Notes: generated from the sequence alone by a model not told the origin. A stretch of 14,503 nucleotides of DNA from RGIG2041 sp045546315 (GCA_045546315.1 JAZQCN010000152.1:1-14503); one strand, 5' to 3'. Shown: positions 1 through 7,359, numbered from the stretch's first letter. Numbers and translations are program-made.

Positions 1-400
1 GCTCTGCCGCCTCCGGCGTTTCCACAAGCGGTAAGGTTTTCACTCTACCGCCGACAAAATTCACAAACTTCTGCACCTCTGCCGCCGTTTTAAAATACGG
101 CAGCATCAGAATATCCGCGCCGGCTGCAATTGCTGCATCAATTTCCTCTTTCGACGAGGTATAGCTTTCACTCGCCTCGTGCATCGGATTAACGCGCACC
201 ATTACCTGCGCCTGTTGAACAACTGCTTTAATATTCCGAACATCTTCAATCGTATGATGCGACTGCACCGTATCCATGCCGCCCTGTCGGATGTCTTTTC
301 CGATATATTCCATATCTACGAATATACGGTCAACACCGGCAGCTTCAACAATACGCGCAATATCCGGTCGGTTTGTTATGTACATCAATTTCAATGCCAT
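1..400 (-). CDS. HpcH/HpaI aldolase / citrate lyase family protein (3' end cut by window edge)
   Basis: The first 133 residues are visible; the C-terminus lies beyond the left edge. The family folds as a TIM barrel and makes or breaks C-C bonds in 2-keto-3-deoxy acids or related acyl substrates using a divalent metal. Visible signs are an N-terminal strand ending FVDMEY (about 27-32), the VMVRVNP segment (66-72) whose Arg69 matches the family's substrate-binding arginine, GADILMLPYF (94-103), and LVETPEA (125-131) whose Glu127 matches a metal ligand. The ATG at 400 follows an AAAGGAAG ribosome site and starts 13 bases after the stop of the sugar transferase, so the two are almost certainly cotranscribed from the promoter at 1094-1122. 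The substrate cannot be read from the sequence; the context hints at a sugar-acid or glycan precursor role, which is inference. Confidence 0.8.
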   Translation of the reverse strand, partial: MALKLMYITNRPDIARIVEAAGVDRIFVDMEYIGKDIRQGGMDTVQSHHTIEDVRNIKAVVQQAQVMVRVNPMHEASESYTSSKEEIDAAIAAGADILMLPYFKTAAEVQKFVNFVGGRVKTLPLVETPEAAE

Positions 401-413
401 AGCCAATCTTCCT

Positions 414-1034
414 TTACTTCTGCACGGGTTCTTTTTTCAGCGTCTCACCCTTGTTTTCGTTATCTGCATTTGTAAGCACCTTAAACACCGTTAAAAACAG
501 AATCTTAATATCCAGCCAAAGCGACACATTGTCCACATACCAAACATTAAGTTCAATGCGTTTATACCACTCGACATCCTTTCTGCCGTGCGTTTGTGCC
601 CAGCCCGTGATGCCGGGGCGCACTGCAAACATTCTTTTTTGTTCAGGCGTATATTCTTCAATTGGCCATGGATGATATGTCAGCGGCGGTCTGGGGCCGA
701 TAATGCTCATATCGCCCTTCAAAATATTAATAAGCTGCGGTAGCTCATCGATGCTGGTTGCACGAATAATTCTGCCAACCTTTGTCACGCGCTTATCCCC
801 TTTGCCGGAGTAGACGCCGCTGCCCGTTTTCTCCGCACCGACGCACATAGAACGAAATTTATAAATCCAAAAGACGCGTCCGTCTAAGCCAAGCCGCTCC
901 TGCTTAAAGATTACCGGTCCCGGCGATTCCAGCTTAATCAAAATCGCCGTTATGAGCATAAACGGAGACGCAACAAGAAGCGCTATCGCGGATAAGATCA
1001 CATCCAAGAAGCGCTTGAAAAAAACACGGTACAC
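414..1034 (-). CDS. PglC-type phosphoglycosyl transferase (undecaprenyl-phosphate sugar transferase)
   Basis: This enzyme moves a sugar-1-phosphate from a nucleotide sugar to undecaprenyl phosphate, the first membrane step of surface glycan assembly. It is the small monotopic form: with the GTG start at 1034 it has 206 residues and lines up from its first residues with Campylobacter PglC. Visible are one N-terminal hydrophobic helix with the Ser-Pro break (23-24), KFRSM (59-63), the catalytic Asp-Glu pair in SIDELPQL (Asp96, Glu97), GDMSIIGPRP (107-116) and RPGITGWAQ (139-147). I prefer GTG at 1034: a GGGGAG site lies about 9 bases upstream, and the in-frame ATG at 1073 would sit only a dozen or so bases from the predicted transcription start with no ribosome site. 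The C-terminal tail is polar. The sugar donor is unknown. An aldolase-family gene follows by 13 bases. Confidence 0.92.
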   Translation of the reverse strand: MYRVFFKRFLDVILSAIALLVASPFMLITAILIKLESPGPVIFKQERLGLDGRVFWIYKFRSMCVGAEKTGSGVYSGKGDKRVTKVGRIIRATSIDELPQLINILKGDMSIIGPRPPLTYHPWPIEEYTPEQKRMFAVRPGITGWAQTHGRKDVEWYKRIELNVWYVDNVSLWLDIKILFLTVFKVLTNADNENKGETLKKEPVQK

Positions 1035-1093
1035 TTCAATCACTCTCCCCAAAATTGAAACTACCAAAATCAAAATTTTATATAATATATATT

Positions 1094-1122
1094 AGTATAT
1101 AATTTTTATAAGCTTTTGTCAA
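1094..1122 (-). promoter_or_regulatory. SigA-type promoter of the sugar transferase-aldolase unit
   Basis: Read on the minus strand, TTGACA (1117-1122) and TATACT (1094-1099) are separated by 17 bases in AT-rich DNA. The -35 box lies only three bases from the nfo stop codon, so the promoter occupies the whole nfo-transferase gap. A start near 1086 gives a leader of about 50 bases before the GTG at 1034. Confidence 0.85.
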
Positions 1123-1125
1123 CTT

Positions 1126-1956
1126 TTAATAAAAAATGCCTCGTAAAAGTGCAATTTCTTTAGCATATCCTTCCAATTCATTCGGTGTTTCGAGATAAAA
1201 CGGCAAATTTCGCAGCTGCGGATGGTTAATAATACGCTCAAAAGCCGCCGTGCCGATATAGCCCTCACCGATTTTGGCATGTCTGTCCTTATGCGCACCA
1301 CACGGGTTTAAGCTGTCGTTTAAATGAATGGCGCAAAGCTTTTCTATACCGATAACGCGGTCAAATTCTTCCAAAACGCCGTCCAGATTATTGACAATAT
1401 CATAGCCGCCGTCGTGTATATGGCAAGTATCCATGCACACGCCCACGCGCTCCGAAAGCGCGGTGCGCTCTATAATTTGCGCCAATTCTTCAAACCGGCC
1501 GCCAACCTCGCTGCCCTTGCCCGCCATCGTTTCCAAAAGCACCTTCACTTTGCCTTCCGGCTCTAAAACTGCATTGAGCGTTTCCGCAATCAAATCCATG
1601 CCGACCTGCACCCCCTGCCCGACATGGCTGCCCGGATGAAAGTTATACATAGCACCGTCGATGTGTTCAAGCACTGCCAGGTCCTCTGCCATAGCACGCC
1701 GGGCAAACGCGCGCAAATCCGCTCTTGCGGCACAGGGATTGTAGGTGTACGGTGCATGCGCAAGCGGCATCTTAATGCCGTTTTCTGCCATATATGCGTT
1801 CAGCGCTGCCGCGTCATTTGCGTCAAAGGCCTTTGCATTGCCGCCGCGCGGATTTCTTGTGAAAAACTGAAATGTATTTGCATCAATCGAGCTCGCTTCC
1901 CTGCCCATATGCAAATACCCCTTTGATGCAGTTAAATGACAGCCGATATAAAACAT
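1126..1956 (-). CDS. nfo: Endonuclease IV (deoxyribonuclease IV, AP endonuclease)
   Basis: Zinc-dependent AP endonuclease of base excision repair; it cuts 5' to abasic sites and removes 3' blocking groups. The 276-residue TIM-barrel protein is full length for the family (about 280). All nine metal ligands can be placed: His67, His107 (in NFHPGSH), Glu142 (LLETMAGKGSE), Asp176 and His179 (CMDTCH), His211 (HLNDS), Asp224 and His226 (HKDRHAKIGEG) and Glu256 (LETPNE). The ATG at 1956 follows a GGAGGT site at good spacing. It is transcribed from its own promoter at 1991-2019, divergent from tcdA. I see no terminator after it, so read-through into the sugar transferase is possible. Confidence 0.97.
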   Translation of the reverse strand: MFYIGCHLTASKGYLHMGREASSIDANTFQFFTRNPRGGNAKAFDANDAAALNAYMAENGIKMPLAHAPYTYNPCAARADLRAFARRAMAEDLAVLEHIDGAMYNFHPGSHVGQGVQVGMDLIAETLNAVLEPEGKVKVLLETMAGKGSEVGGRFEELAQIIERTALSERVGVCMDTCHIHDGGYDIVNNLDGVLEEFDRVIGIEKLCAIHLNDSLNPCGAHKDRHAKIGEGYIGTAAFERIINHPQLRNLPFYLETPNELEGYAKEIALLRGIFY

Positions 1957-1990
1957 TTCTTACCTCCGGGAACCGAATAATATCTTATTA

Positions 1991-2019
1991 ATTTTATCAT
2001 AAATACATATAAAAGTCAA
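1991..2019 (-). promoter_or_regulatory. Promoter of nfo
   Basis: On the minus strand TTGACT (2014-2019) and TAAAAT (1991-1996) are 17 bases apart, about 35 bases upstream of the nfo start. The match to the SigA consensus is 10 of 12. Confidence 0.75.
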
Positions 2020-2065
2020 ATCTTGATAAACGCACAAAATAACTCTTTTCTTACAACCTTTTCTG

Positions 2066-2074
2066 TGGTAAAAT
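2066..2074 (+). promoter_or_regulatory. Extended -10 promoter of tcdA
   Basis: TGG-TAAAAT forms an extended -10 box about 30 bases before the tcdA ATG. No good -35 box sits 16-18 bases upstream, which fits an extended -10 promoter. The surrounding 14-base string TTCTGTGGTAAAAT recurs exactly before the DUF4364 gene at 9147-9160. Confidence 0.6.
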
Positions 2075-2104
2075 AAATTAAAGCTGTTTTTGGGGAGGCA
2101 TAAA

Positions 2105-2836
2105 ATGCAAAAACAAGACATTCGCACCGCTATGCTCTTAGGCGAAAGCGGCATAGAAAAATTAAATAAAAGCCGCGTTGCCGTATTCGGCATCGGTGGC
2201 GTCGGCGGCCACGCTGCAGAGGCGCTTGCGCGCGCAGGCATCGGCACAATCGACTTGTTCGACGGCGATGTTGTTTCCGAATCCAACATCAATCGCCAGC
2301 TCGTCGCGCTGCACTCCACAATTGGCAAATACAAAGCCGATGTTATGGCAGCGCGCATTCTGGATATCAACCCAAGCGCAACTGTAAATGTGCACAATTT
2401 GTTCTACACTGCCGAAACTGCAGATGCATTCCCGCTTGAAAGCTACGATTATATTCTCGACGCTGTAGATATGGTCAGCGCCAAGCTTTTACTGATTGAA
2501 AAAGCAAACGAAAAAAAGGTGCCGATTATCAGCAGTATGGGTGCCGGAAACAAATTGGACCCAACCGCTTTTACAGTAACGGATATATACAAAACAACAA
2601 TGTGTCCGCTCGCGAAGGTGATGCGCAGAGAATTAAAGCTGCGCGGCATCCGCAAGCTGAAGGTCGTCTTCTCTCCCGAGCCGCCGATGTCGCCGCTCTC
2701 GTTCGAAGAAGAAAGTACGCTTGCGCCGCAAAAGCGGCAAACGCCCGGCAGCATTTCGTTTGTGCCTTCGGTTGCAGGCCTAATTTTAGCGGGTGAGGTT
2801 ATTAAGGATTTAAGCACAAAAAAGCTCGATGACTAA
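2105..2836 (+). CDS. tcdA: tRNA threonylcarbamoyladenosine dehydratase (t6A cyclase)
   Basis: E1-like enzyme that uses ATP to activate the t6A carboxylate at position 37 of ANN-decoding tRNAs and cyclise it to ct6A. The 243-residue protein has the ThiF/MoeB fold: GIGGVGG nucleotide loop (29-35), DGDVVSESNINRQ (53-65) with the Arg-Gln pair, ILDAVD (117-122), and the TcdA-type segments SSMGAGN (143-149) and TTMCPLAKVMRRELK (164-178). It lacks the long C-terminal regions of MoeB or E1 enzymes. The ATG at 2105 has GGGGAGG six bases upstream. An in-frame TTG at 2090 exists but would place the start ahead of that site. It is divergent from nfo and convergent with ald, so monocistronic; its stop codon lies in the loop of the terminator hairpin. 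Confidence 0.93.
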   Translation: MQKQDIRTAMLLGESGIEKLNKSRVAVFGIGGVGGHAAEALARAGIGTIDLFDGDVVSESNINRQLVALHSTIGKYKADVMAARILDINPSATVNVHNLFYTAETADAFPLESYDYILDAVDMVSAKLLLIEKANEKKVPIISSMGAGNKLDPTAFTVTDIYKTTMCPLAKVMRRELKLRGIRKLKVVFSPEPPMSPLSFEEESTLAPQKRQTPGSISFVPSVAGLILAGEVIKDLSTKKLDD

Positions 2837-2853
2837 ATTGTCACCGAGCTTTT
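2820..2853. terminator. Bidirectional terminator between tcdA and ald
   Basis: A 14-position inverted repeat (2820-2833 and 2840-2853) pairs at 13 of 14 positions around a 6-base loop. T runs flank it on both strands, with six Ts following the stem on the minus strand. The tcdA stop codon (2834-2836) is in the loop, and the ald stop lies a few bases beyond. Confidence 0.85.
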
Positions 2854-2857
2854 ACTT

Positions 2858-3970
2858 TTACAGTAAGGTTTCGATATCCGTATATTCATATCCAAGTGCA
2901 GACGCAACATTTTTGTTTGTACATTGATGCTTATAGATGTTCACACCGTTGCGCAAGCCTTCATCCTTTGCAATCGCCGCTTCAAAGCCGAGGTTTGCCA
3001 TCGCGCGTGCATGACGGAAGGTTGTGTTCGACAGCGCAACCGTGGAAGTATACGGCACTGCACCCGGCATATTGCCGACACAGTAGTGCACAATACCTTC
3101 CTCGATAAACACCGGATTGTCGTGCGTGGTTACATGCGAGGATTCGCAGCAGCCACCCTGGTCAATGGCGATATCTACAATTACTGAGCCCTTCTTCATC
3201 AGCTTCAAATGCTCTTTTCGAATCAGCTTCGGTGTCTTGCCGCCCGGAATCAAAACAGAGCCGATAACCAAATCTGCCTTAGCAAGGGACTTTCTGATGT
3301 TCGCTTCTGTGCTGTAAAGGGTGGTTACAGAAGCACCGAACACATCCTCCAAATAGGACAAACGGTTCAAATCAATATCCAAAAGCGTAACCTGTGCGTC
3401 ACTGCCCACAGCCGCCTTTGCCGCATAAGTACCGGCAACACCGCCGCCGACAATCACGATTTTACCTCTTTCGACGCCTGGAACACCGCCGAGCAGAATA
3501 CCTCTGCCGCCAAAGCTGCGCTCCAAGTATTTTGCACCCTCCTGGATACTTAATCTGCCCGCAATCTGACTCATCGGGCGCAAGCACGGCAGGTTGCCGT
3601 CCGCATCTGTAATTGTCTCATACGCAACCGCCTTAACGCCGCGATTTACCAACGCTTCAGCAAGTCCCGGGTTCGGCGCAAGATGCAGGTAAGTAAACAA
3701 AATCTGGTTTTCCTTCAAAAAACCGTATTCACACGGTTCCGGTTCTTTAACCTTGATAATCATATCCGACTTTTCATACACTTCTGCCGGTGTATCTAAA
3801 ATAATCGCGCCTGCTTCTTTGTACATTTCATCCGGAAAGCCGGCACCCTCTCCGGCACCCGTTTCCACATATACGGTATGTCCGTCTGCCACGAAAACTG
3901 CAGCATTGTCCGGAATCAGACCGACACGGTATTCATGATTTTTTAATTCTTTGGTTGTACCGATAATCAT
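2858..3970 (-). CDS. ald: Alanine dehydrogenase
   Basis: NAD-dependent oxidative deamination of L-alanine to pyruvate and ammonia in the cytoplasm; in Bacillota it supports growth on alanine and is often linked to sporulation. The length, 370 residues, is typical. Visible are Arg15 and Lys75 (pyruvate binding; KVKEPEP 73-79), His96 (catalytic; LHLAPNP), the Rossmann loop VGGGVAG (174-180) with acidic Asp198 for the NAD ribose, catalytic Asp270 (DIAIDQGG) and NMPGAVP (300-306). These residues separate it from NAD(P) transhydrogenase alpha subunits, which it otherwise resembles. The ATG at 3970 follows an AGAGGAA site. It has a strong promoter of its own and ends at a shared terminator, so it is probably a single-gene transcript. 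Confidence 0.97.
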   Translation of the reverse strand: MIIGTTKELKNHEYRVGLIPDNAAVFVADGHTVYVETGAGEGAGFPDEMYKEAGAIILDTPAEVYEKSDMIIKVKEPEPCEYGFLKENQILFTYLHLAPNPGLAEALVNRGVKAVAYETITDADGNLPCLRPMSQIAGRLSIQEGAKYLERSFGGRGILLGGVPGVERGKIVIVGGGVAGTYAAKAAVGSDAQVTLLDIDLNRLSYLEDVFGASVTTLYSTEANIRKSLAKADLVIGSVLIPGGKTPKLIRKEHLKLMKKGSVIVDIAIDQGGCCESSHVTTHDNPVFIEEGIVHYCVGNMPGAVPYTSTVALSNTTFRHARAMANLGFEAAIAKDEGLRNGVNIYKHQCTNKNVASALGYEYTDIETLL

Positions 3971-4014
3971 ACAATTTCCTCTTTTCCGTTTTTCAAATTT
4001 GAATAAGTAAATTC

Positions 4015-4044
4015 ATTATACTACAAAAAAATACAGCCCGTCAA
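4015..4044 (-). promoter_or_regulatory. Promoter of ald
   Basis: On the minus strand TTGACG (4039-4044) and a perfect TATAAT (4015-4020) are 18 bases apart. The spacer carries a seven-T run. The promoter starts a few bases after the stop of the radical SAM gene, so ald can be expressed independently. Confidence 0.85.
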
Positions 4045-4049
4045 CTTTT

Positions 4050-4934
4050 TTATACCCCGCTGTTGTCAAACGCAGGAATAAAACTTTCCTGCGCCGCTTC
4101 ACCTTCTTGCACAAACGCATTCTCTATGCCGATTGTTTCGGCAAAAGCCAGTATTGAAGCATATGCCTCATCCGAAATCCGCTCTGCAAGTGCGGCATAT
4201 TTCGGTGTCCCGATTGGCGTGTACTGACTCATAATACTCATATATATTTTTTTGCCGTAGGTCTCATGCCAAAAGGCAAGAATTTTCTTGGCATCTGCGT
4301 AGGCGCCGGGCAAAACCATATGCCGCACAAGCACGCCACTCGTCATCATTCCTTCCGCATCAAACCTGCATTCTCCGCGCTGGCGCACCATTTCGGCAAT
4401 TGCCGCCTGCGCCGTTTCGCGGTAGTTTTTTACATTAGAATAGCGCAGTGCAAGCAGGTTGCTCCAGTATTTAAAATCCGGCATATATACATCAATCAAA
4501 CCCTCCAACAGTTTCAGCGTTTCTACACTTTCATAACCGCCGCAGTTATAGACAAAAGGTATATTTATTTTTTCCGCTTTTGCTTGCGAAATCACCTCGG
4601 CAAGCATCGGCACATAATGCGAAGGCGTAACCAGATTGATGTTGTGTGCGCCCTTTTGCTTTAATTCAAAAAAGATTTCCAAAAGGCGCGCCGGCGAAAT
4701 GGTTTTACCACGCTGCCCGCGCGAAATTGCCGCATTCTGGCAATAGCAGCAGCCGAGATTACACCCCGAAAAAAAGACCGTTCCCGAACCGTTTTTTCCG
4801 GAAATACAGGGTTCTTCCCACATATGCAATGCCGCGCGTGCCACTTTAAACTCGCTGCCGACTCCGCAGTAGCCGACTCTTCCGTTTTCCCTGTCAGCAC
4901 CGCAATTTCTTGGACAAATTGTACATTTTCTCAT
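4050..4934 (-). CDS. Radical SAM protein of the COG1313 (PflX-like, 'PFL-activase-related') group
   Basis: The 294-residue protein carries a radical SAM cluster motif CNLGCCYC (Cys58, Cys62, Cys65), which would bind a [4Fe-4S] cluster and cleave S-adenosylmethionine. Before it lies a second Cys set, CTICPRNCG (Cys4, Cys7, Cys11) and YCG (Cys23), typical of this group and absent from classic PflA. Other barrel signs are NLVTPSHY, FVYNCGGYE, DVYMPDFKYW and VRHMVLPG. The substrate of the group is not established; no pyruvate formate-lyase or other glycyl-radical enzyme is in the window. I chose ATG 4934 because an AAGAGG site lies about 9 bases upstream; the in-frame GTG at 4967 falls inside the loop of the preceding hairpin. 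No clear promoter precedes it, so it may depend on read-through from the SLH gene. Confidence 0.85.
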   Translation of the reverse strand: MRKCTICPRNCGADRENGRVGYCGVGSEFKVARAALHMWEEPCISGKNGSGTVFFSGCNLGCCYCQNAAISRGQRGKTISPARLLEIFFELKQKGAHNINLVTPSHYVPMLAEVISQAKAEKINIPFVYNCGGYESVETLKLLEGLIDVYMPDFKYWSNLLALRYSNVKNYRETAQAAIAEMVRQRGECRFDAEGMMTSGVLVRHMVLPGAYADAKKILAFWHETYGKKIYMSIMSQYTPIGTPKYAALAERISDEAYASILAFAETIGIENAFVQEGEAAQESFIPAFDNSGV

Positions 4935-4953
4935 ACAAATCAACCTCTTGCAA

Positions 4954-4979
4954 AAGCGACAGCCCACCGGCTGCCGCTT
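4954..4979 (-). terminator. Hairpin after the SLH gene, possible weak terminator
   Basis: Two 11-base arms (4954-4964 and 4969-4979) pair completely with one G-U wobble around a 4-base loop. It lies between the SLH gene stop and the radical SAM start. On the minus strand only a short T run follows (four Ts, two of them in the stem), so termination is probably partial. Confidence 0.6.
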
Positions 4980-4986
4980 GTTTGTT

Positions 4987-6354
4987 TTACTGATTTGAAA
5001 TCACCAAAATATCCGTTACAACACCGTCTTTTGCCTTAACGAATACATATTGATGCACCTTCCAATCGTCGGTCGTCTCCTGAATAATGTTGCCGTAATC
5101 GTCCTTCGGCATATCGTAGAACTCCAGAGTTTCCGGCGTCGCAAAGCCATAACGATTTTTTGTGCGCAGATTTGCTTCATAGGTCAAAATTTTTGCATCC
5201 TCCGCCACGCGCAGTACACGGGTTGCATCCGAGCTTTTTTTGCCGTTTCCCGGATAAATATAGATTTTCGCGCCGTCTTTATCGTATTGAATGTCGCCCA
5301 AAAAGCCGAGGTACACCTCGTGCTTTTTATCCTCTTCCAGATAACCCCATTTGTGCGCCGTCGGCACATAGAGCTTTTCCAAAAACGCATTCTCTGTCGA
5401 AACACCAGATGCAAGCGGCATCGTACCTACACGCAGCATCAGGAAAACCTCTTTGACCTCACCGTACAGGTTGGTGTTGATTAAGATAATGTCGCCACCC
5501 TGAATCTTTTGTGCTGTGCCGTACATGCTGTGAATCGGCACATCCTTATCGATATACATCTCATAAAGCGTTTCACTGCCGGCAACATAGAACTGCAGAC
5601 GGTAGCGAAGCGCGTCTTCTGCATCATCATAGCGCTCCCAGGCATTTACAACATAACAAAGCGTATCCATCGGCTCAATTTTCATTTTTTCCGCTTCCGG
5701 CACGCTCGGCAATACCTCCGGCTTTTCTTCCTCCTTCGGCTCCTCCGCCGGCGGTTTTTCAGCCAGTAGCGCCTCTGCGCGCGCAAGCAGCACAATCACC
5801 TCAGCACGCGTTACCGGCGCATTCGGACGGAAGGTATTGTCCGGATAGCCTTTTAAAAGGCCGAGCGCATACGCTGTCTTTGCGTTTTCTTCCAGCGCCG
5901 GCTGAATTGTGCTTGCATCGGTAAACGGCATATCCGCTCTCTTGCTTTCAAAGCCTGCTGCTTTTACAATTGCATACGCAATCTCTGCGCGTGTTGCCGG
6001 CGCATCCGGTGCGTAGTTTTCTTTGCTTTCTGTATATGTATATTTATCCGTTTTTGCAATATAGTCATACTGCCAGCTGTCTTTATCCACATCGGTATAT
6101 GTAATCTCTTCTGCTTTGTCAAGTCCGAATACCAGACAGAGCATCTTTGCAAATTCCGCGCGGGTTACGCTGTTATCCGGGAAAAAGTGCCCCTGTCCGT
6201 CACCCGCCAGAATGCCGCGCTCCGCATAGCTTTCAATATCCGCTTTTGCCCAGTCATGTGCCTCTGCCACATCATCAAAGCCTGCCGCATAGCCGCAAAT
6301 CGTTCCAAGCAGCAGCACTACTGCCATCAAAAAGGCAAACCATCTTTTTCTCAT
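4987..6354 (-). CDS. Exported SLH-domain protein with a C-terminal domain of unknown function
   Basis: Predicted cell-surface protein of 455 residues. A signal peptide (about 1-24, KR start, hydrophobic core, YAA end) is followed by three S-layer homology domains (about 26-77, 87-134, 144-193), each with the TRAE motif (VTRAEF 63-68, ATRAEI 120-125, VTRAEV 181-186). SLH domains bind pyruvylated secondary cell-wall polymer. A Pro/Glu-rich linker (about 198-222) leads to a 230-residue region (about 226-455) I cannot assign to a known family. That region seems distantly related to the exported protein encoded just upstream: both have Y.(A/P)G.E, a GT...GD segment and a final hydrophobic strand with TDI. 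ATG 6354 has GGAG eight bases upstream; GTG 6375 would overlap the previous gene. It is last in the run, 17 bases behind its neighbour. Confidence 0.9.
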   Translation of the reverse strand: MRKRWFAFLMAVVLLLGTICGYAAGFDDVAEAHDWAKADIESYAERGILAGDGQGHFFPDNSVTRAEFAKMLCLVFGLDKAEEITYTDVDKDSWQYDYIAKTDKYTYTESKENYAPDAPATRAEIAYAIVKAAGFESKRADMPFTDASTIQPALEENAKTAYALGLLKGYPDNTFRPNAPVTRAEVIVLLARAEALLAEKPPAEEPKEEEKPEVLPSVPEAEKMKIEPMDTLCYVVNAWERYDDAEDALRYRLQFYVAGSETLYEMYIDKDVPIHSMYGTAQKIQGGDIILINTNLYGEVKEVFLMLRVGTMPLASGVSTENAFLEKLYVPTAHKWGYLEEDKKHEVYLGFLGDIQYDKDGAKIYIYPGNGKKSSDATRVLRVAEDAKILTYEANLRTKNRYGFATPETLEFYDMPKDDYGNIIQETTDDWKVHQYVFVKAKDGVVTDILVISNQ

Positions 6355-6371
6355 TTTCTTTCTCCTTTGTA

Positions 6372-7343
6372 TCACTCAAATTTTACATCCTGCACGATGA
6401 CAATATCCGTTAATTTGTTTTCGTGCCAATGCAGATAAAATGTCTTAACCCGTTTCATATTCTCCGGCGTATTTACAATGCTGTTAAAGATTTCTTTGCG
6501 CTCGGGATTCGTTAAATCAATATCGCCGAGCACGCTGCATCTGAAGCGTTCCTTATCCTTTGTATAGCGCGTATATTCTATTACACGCGTTTCCTTCGGC
6601 ACCGCATAGCCGCCGATGTTCACCGTTTTCGCATTGACAACCACATTCGGTGTGTACAGAATACGAAGCTCGTTTGTATAGCGTTTTCCGTCTTCATCCA
6701 GCGTACCGCGCCAACCCCAGTCTCTTTCACCGCTTTGCTTCGTTGTATCCGTCCAATACCCGACATTGGTGTAGCTATAGTCGTTTCCGTTTTTCTTTCC
6801 CTTATCGTCCATATCCCAGAGGATATGCACCTTGCTGATTGTGCCGTTAAACTTCTTCTCAAAATAAACCAAATCACCGCAGTCCAGTTCGGAATTACAG
6901 CGCGTGCCGTTTTTAAAAACCATCAACTCATCCACAAACACACAGCCCATTTCCTCCGCGCCCGGCAAATAGAGCTTGATGCAGGTCTTCGGCCTTTGAT
7001 AGCCGGGCAAATATACCTCCTGCTCCACAGCGCGTACACATGCGATTGTATGTATCTCCGTAATTTCGTCTGTCACATCCTCAAGCTGCGTAACATCCAG
7101 CTGCACTGCTTCATCATCTCGCATAGGCATCTGTGCTGTAAAATACTGCGATTGCAGCTTTTTTGCGCGCGCAGTTATCGCATGAATCTCCTCCGGCGTT
7201 GGCTCTTTTTCACCTGTAGCCGGTTTAATATTTTGACACAGCGCATTCATTTGTTCAAGCGGCAAAGCCGATGCCGTTGCCGACACTGTCATCACGCCAA
7301 GCAGCAAAAGCGACAATGCTGCCGCAAACCATTGTTTCTTCAT
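6372..7343 (-). CDS. Exported protein of unknown function, putative relative of the SLH protein's C-terminal domain
   Basis: I do not recognise this 323-residue protein. It opens with a clear signal peptide (about 1-26, KK start, leucine-rich core, ASA end) and has no lipobox, no SLH domain and no later membrane helix, so it is probably released or loosely held at the surface. The stretch 28-95 is helical and charged. From about 97 to the end it follows the same order of motifs as residues 230-455 of the next gene's product: LYLPGAE (125-130 region), NGT (145-147), CGDLVY (155-160) and a final LTDIVIVQD (311-319). The mature part holds seven cysteines (36, 102, 121, 134, 149, 155, 269), many for an exported protein, so disulfides are possible. 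ATG 7343 follows a GGAG site and lies 16 bases after yraN; the longer in-frame start at 7385 lies inside yraN. Confidence 0.8.
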   Translation of the reverse strand: MKKQWFAAALSLLLLGVMTVSATASALPLEQMNALCQNIKPATGEKEPTPEEIHAITARAKKLQSQYFTAQMPMRDDEAVQLDVTQLEDVTDEITEIHTIACVRAVEQEVYLPGYQRPKTCIKLYLPGAEEMGCVFVDELMVFKNGTRCNSELDCGDLVYFEKKFNGTISKVHILWDMDDKGKKNGNDYSYTNVGYWTDTTKQSGERDWGWRGTLDEDGKRYTNELRILYTPNVVVNAKTVNIGGYAVPKETRVIEYTRYTKDKERFRCSVLGDIDLTNPERKEIFNSIVNTPENMKRVKTFYLHWHENKLTDIVIVQDVKFE

Positions 7344-7359
7344 TTTTTCTCTCCTTCGG

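Noticed and set aside
2672..2700. Possible regulatory or frameshift signal in the C-terminal part of tcdA, where the plus-strand reading is Pro/Ser-rich
   Set aside because: The frame continues with family-typical residues to a proper stop in the terminator, so no frameshift is needed.
3971..4049. Riboswitch or attenuator in the ald leader
   Set aside because: The leader after the predicted start is only about 35 bases and shows no conserved aptamer or stable hairpin.
4266..4664. A 132-codon plus-strand frame opposite the radical SAM gene
   Set aside because: It has no ribosome site and its composition (many His, Arg and Phe) is that of a reverse reading of the real gene.
4935..4967. Upstream GTG start extending the radical SAM protein by 11 residues
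   Set aside because: The GTG lies in the loop of the hairpin at 4954-4979 and has no ribosome site, while ATG 4934 has one and begins directly at the conserved Cys set.
5050..5924. Overlapping plus-strand frames of 86-144 codons opposite the SLH gene
   Set aside because: The minus-strand gene has three SLH domains and a signal peptide; the plus frames overlap one another in different phases and show no family motif.
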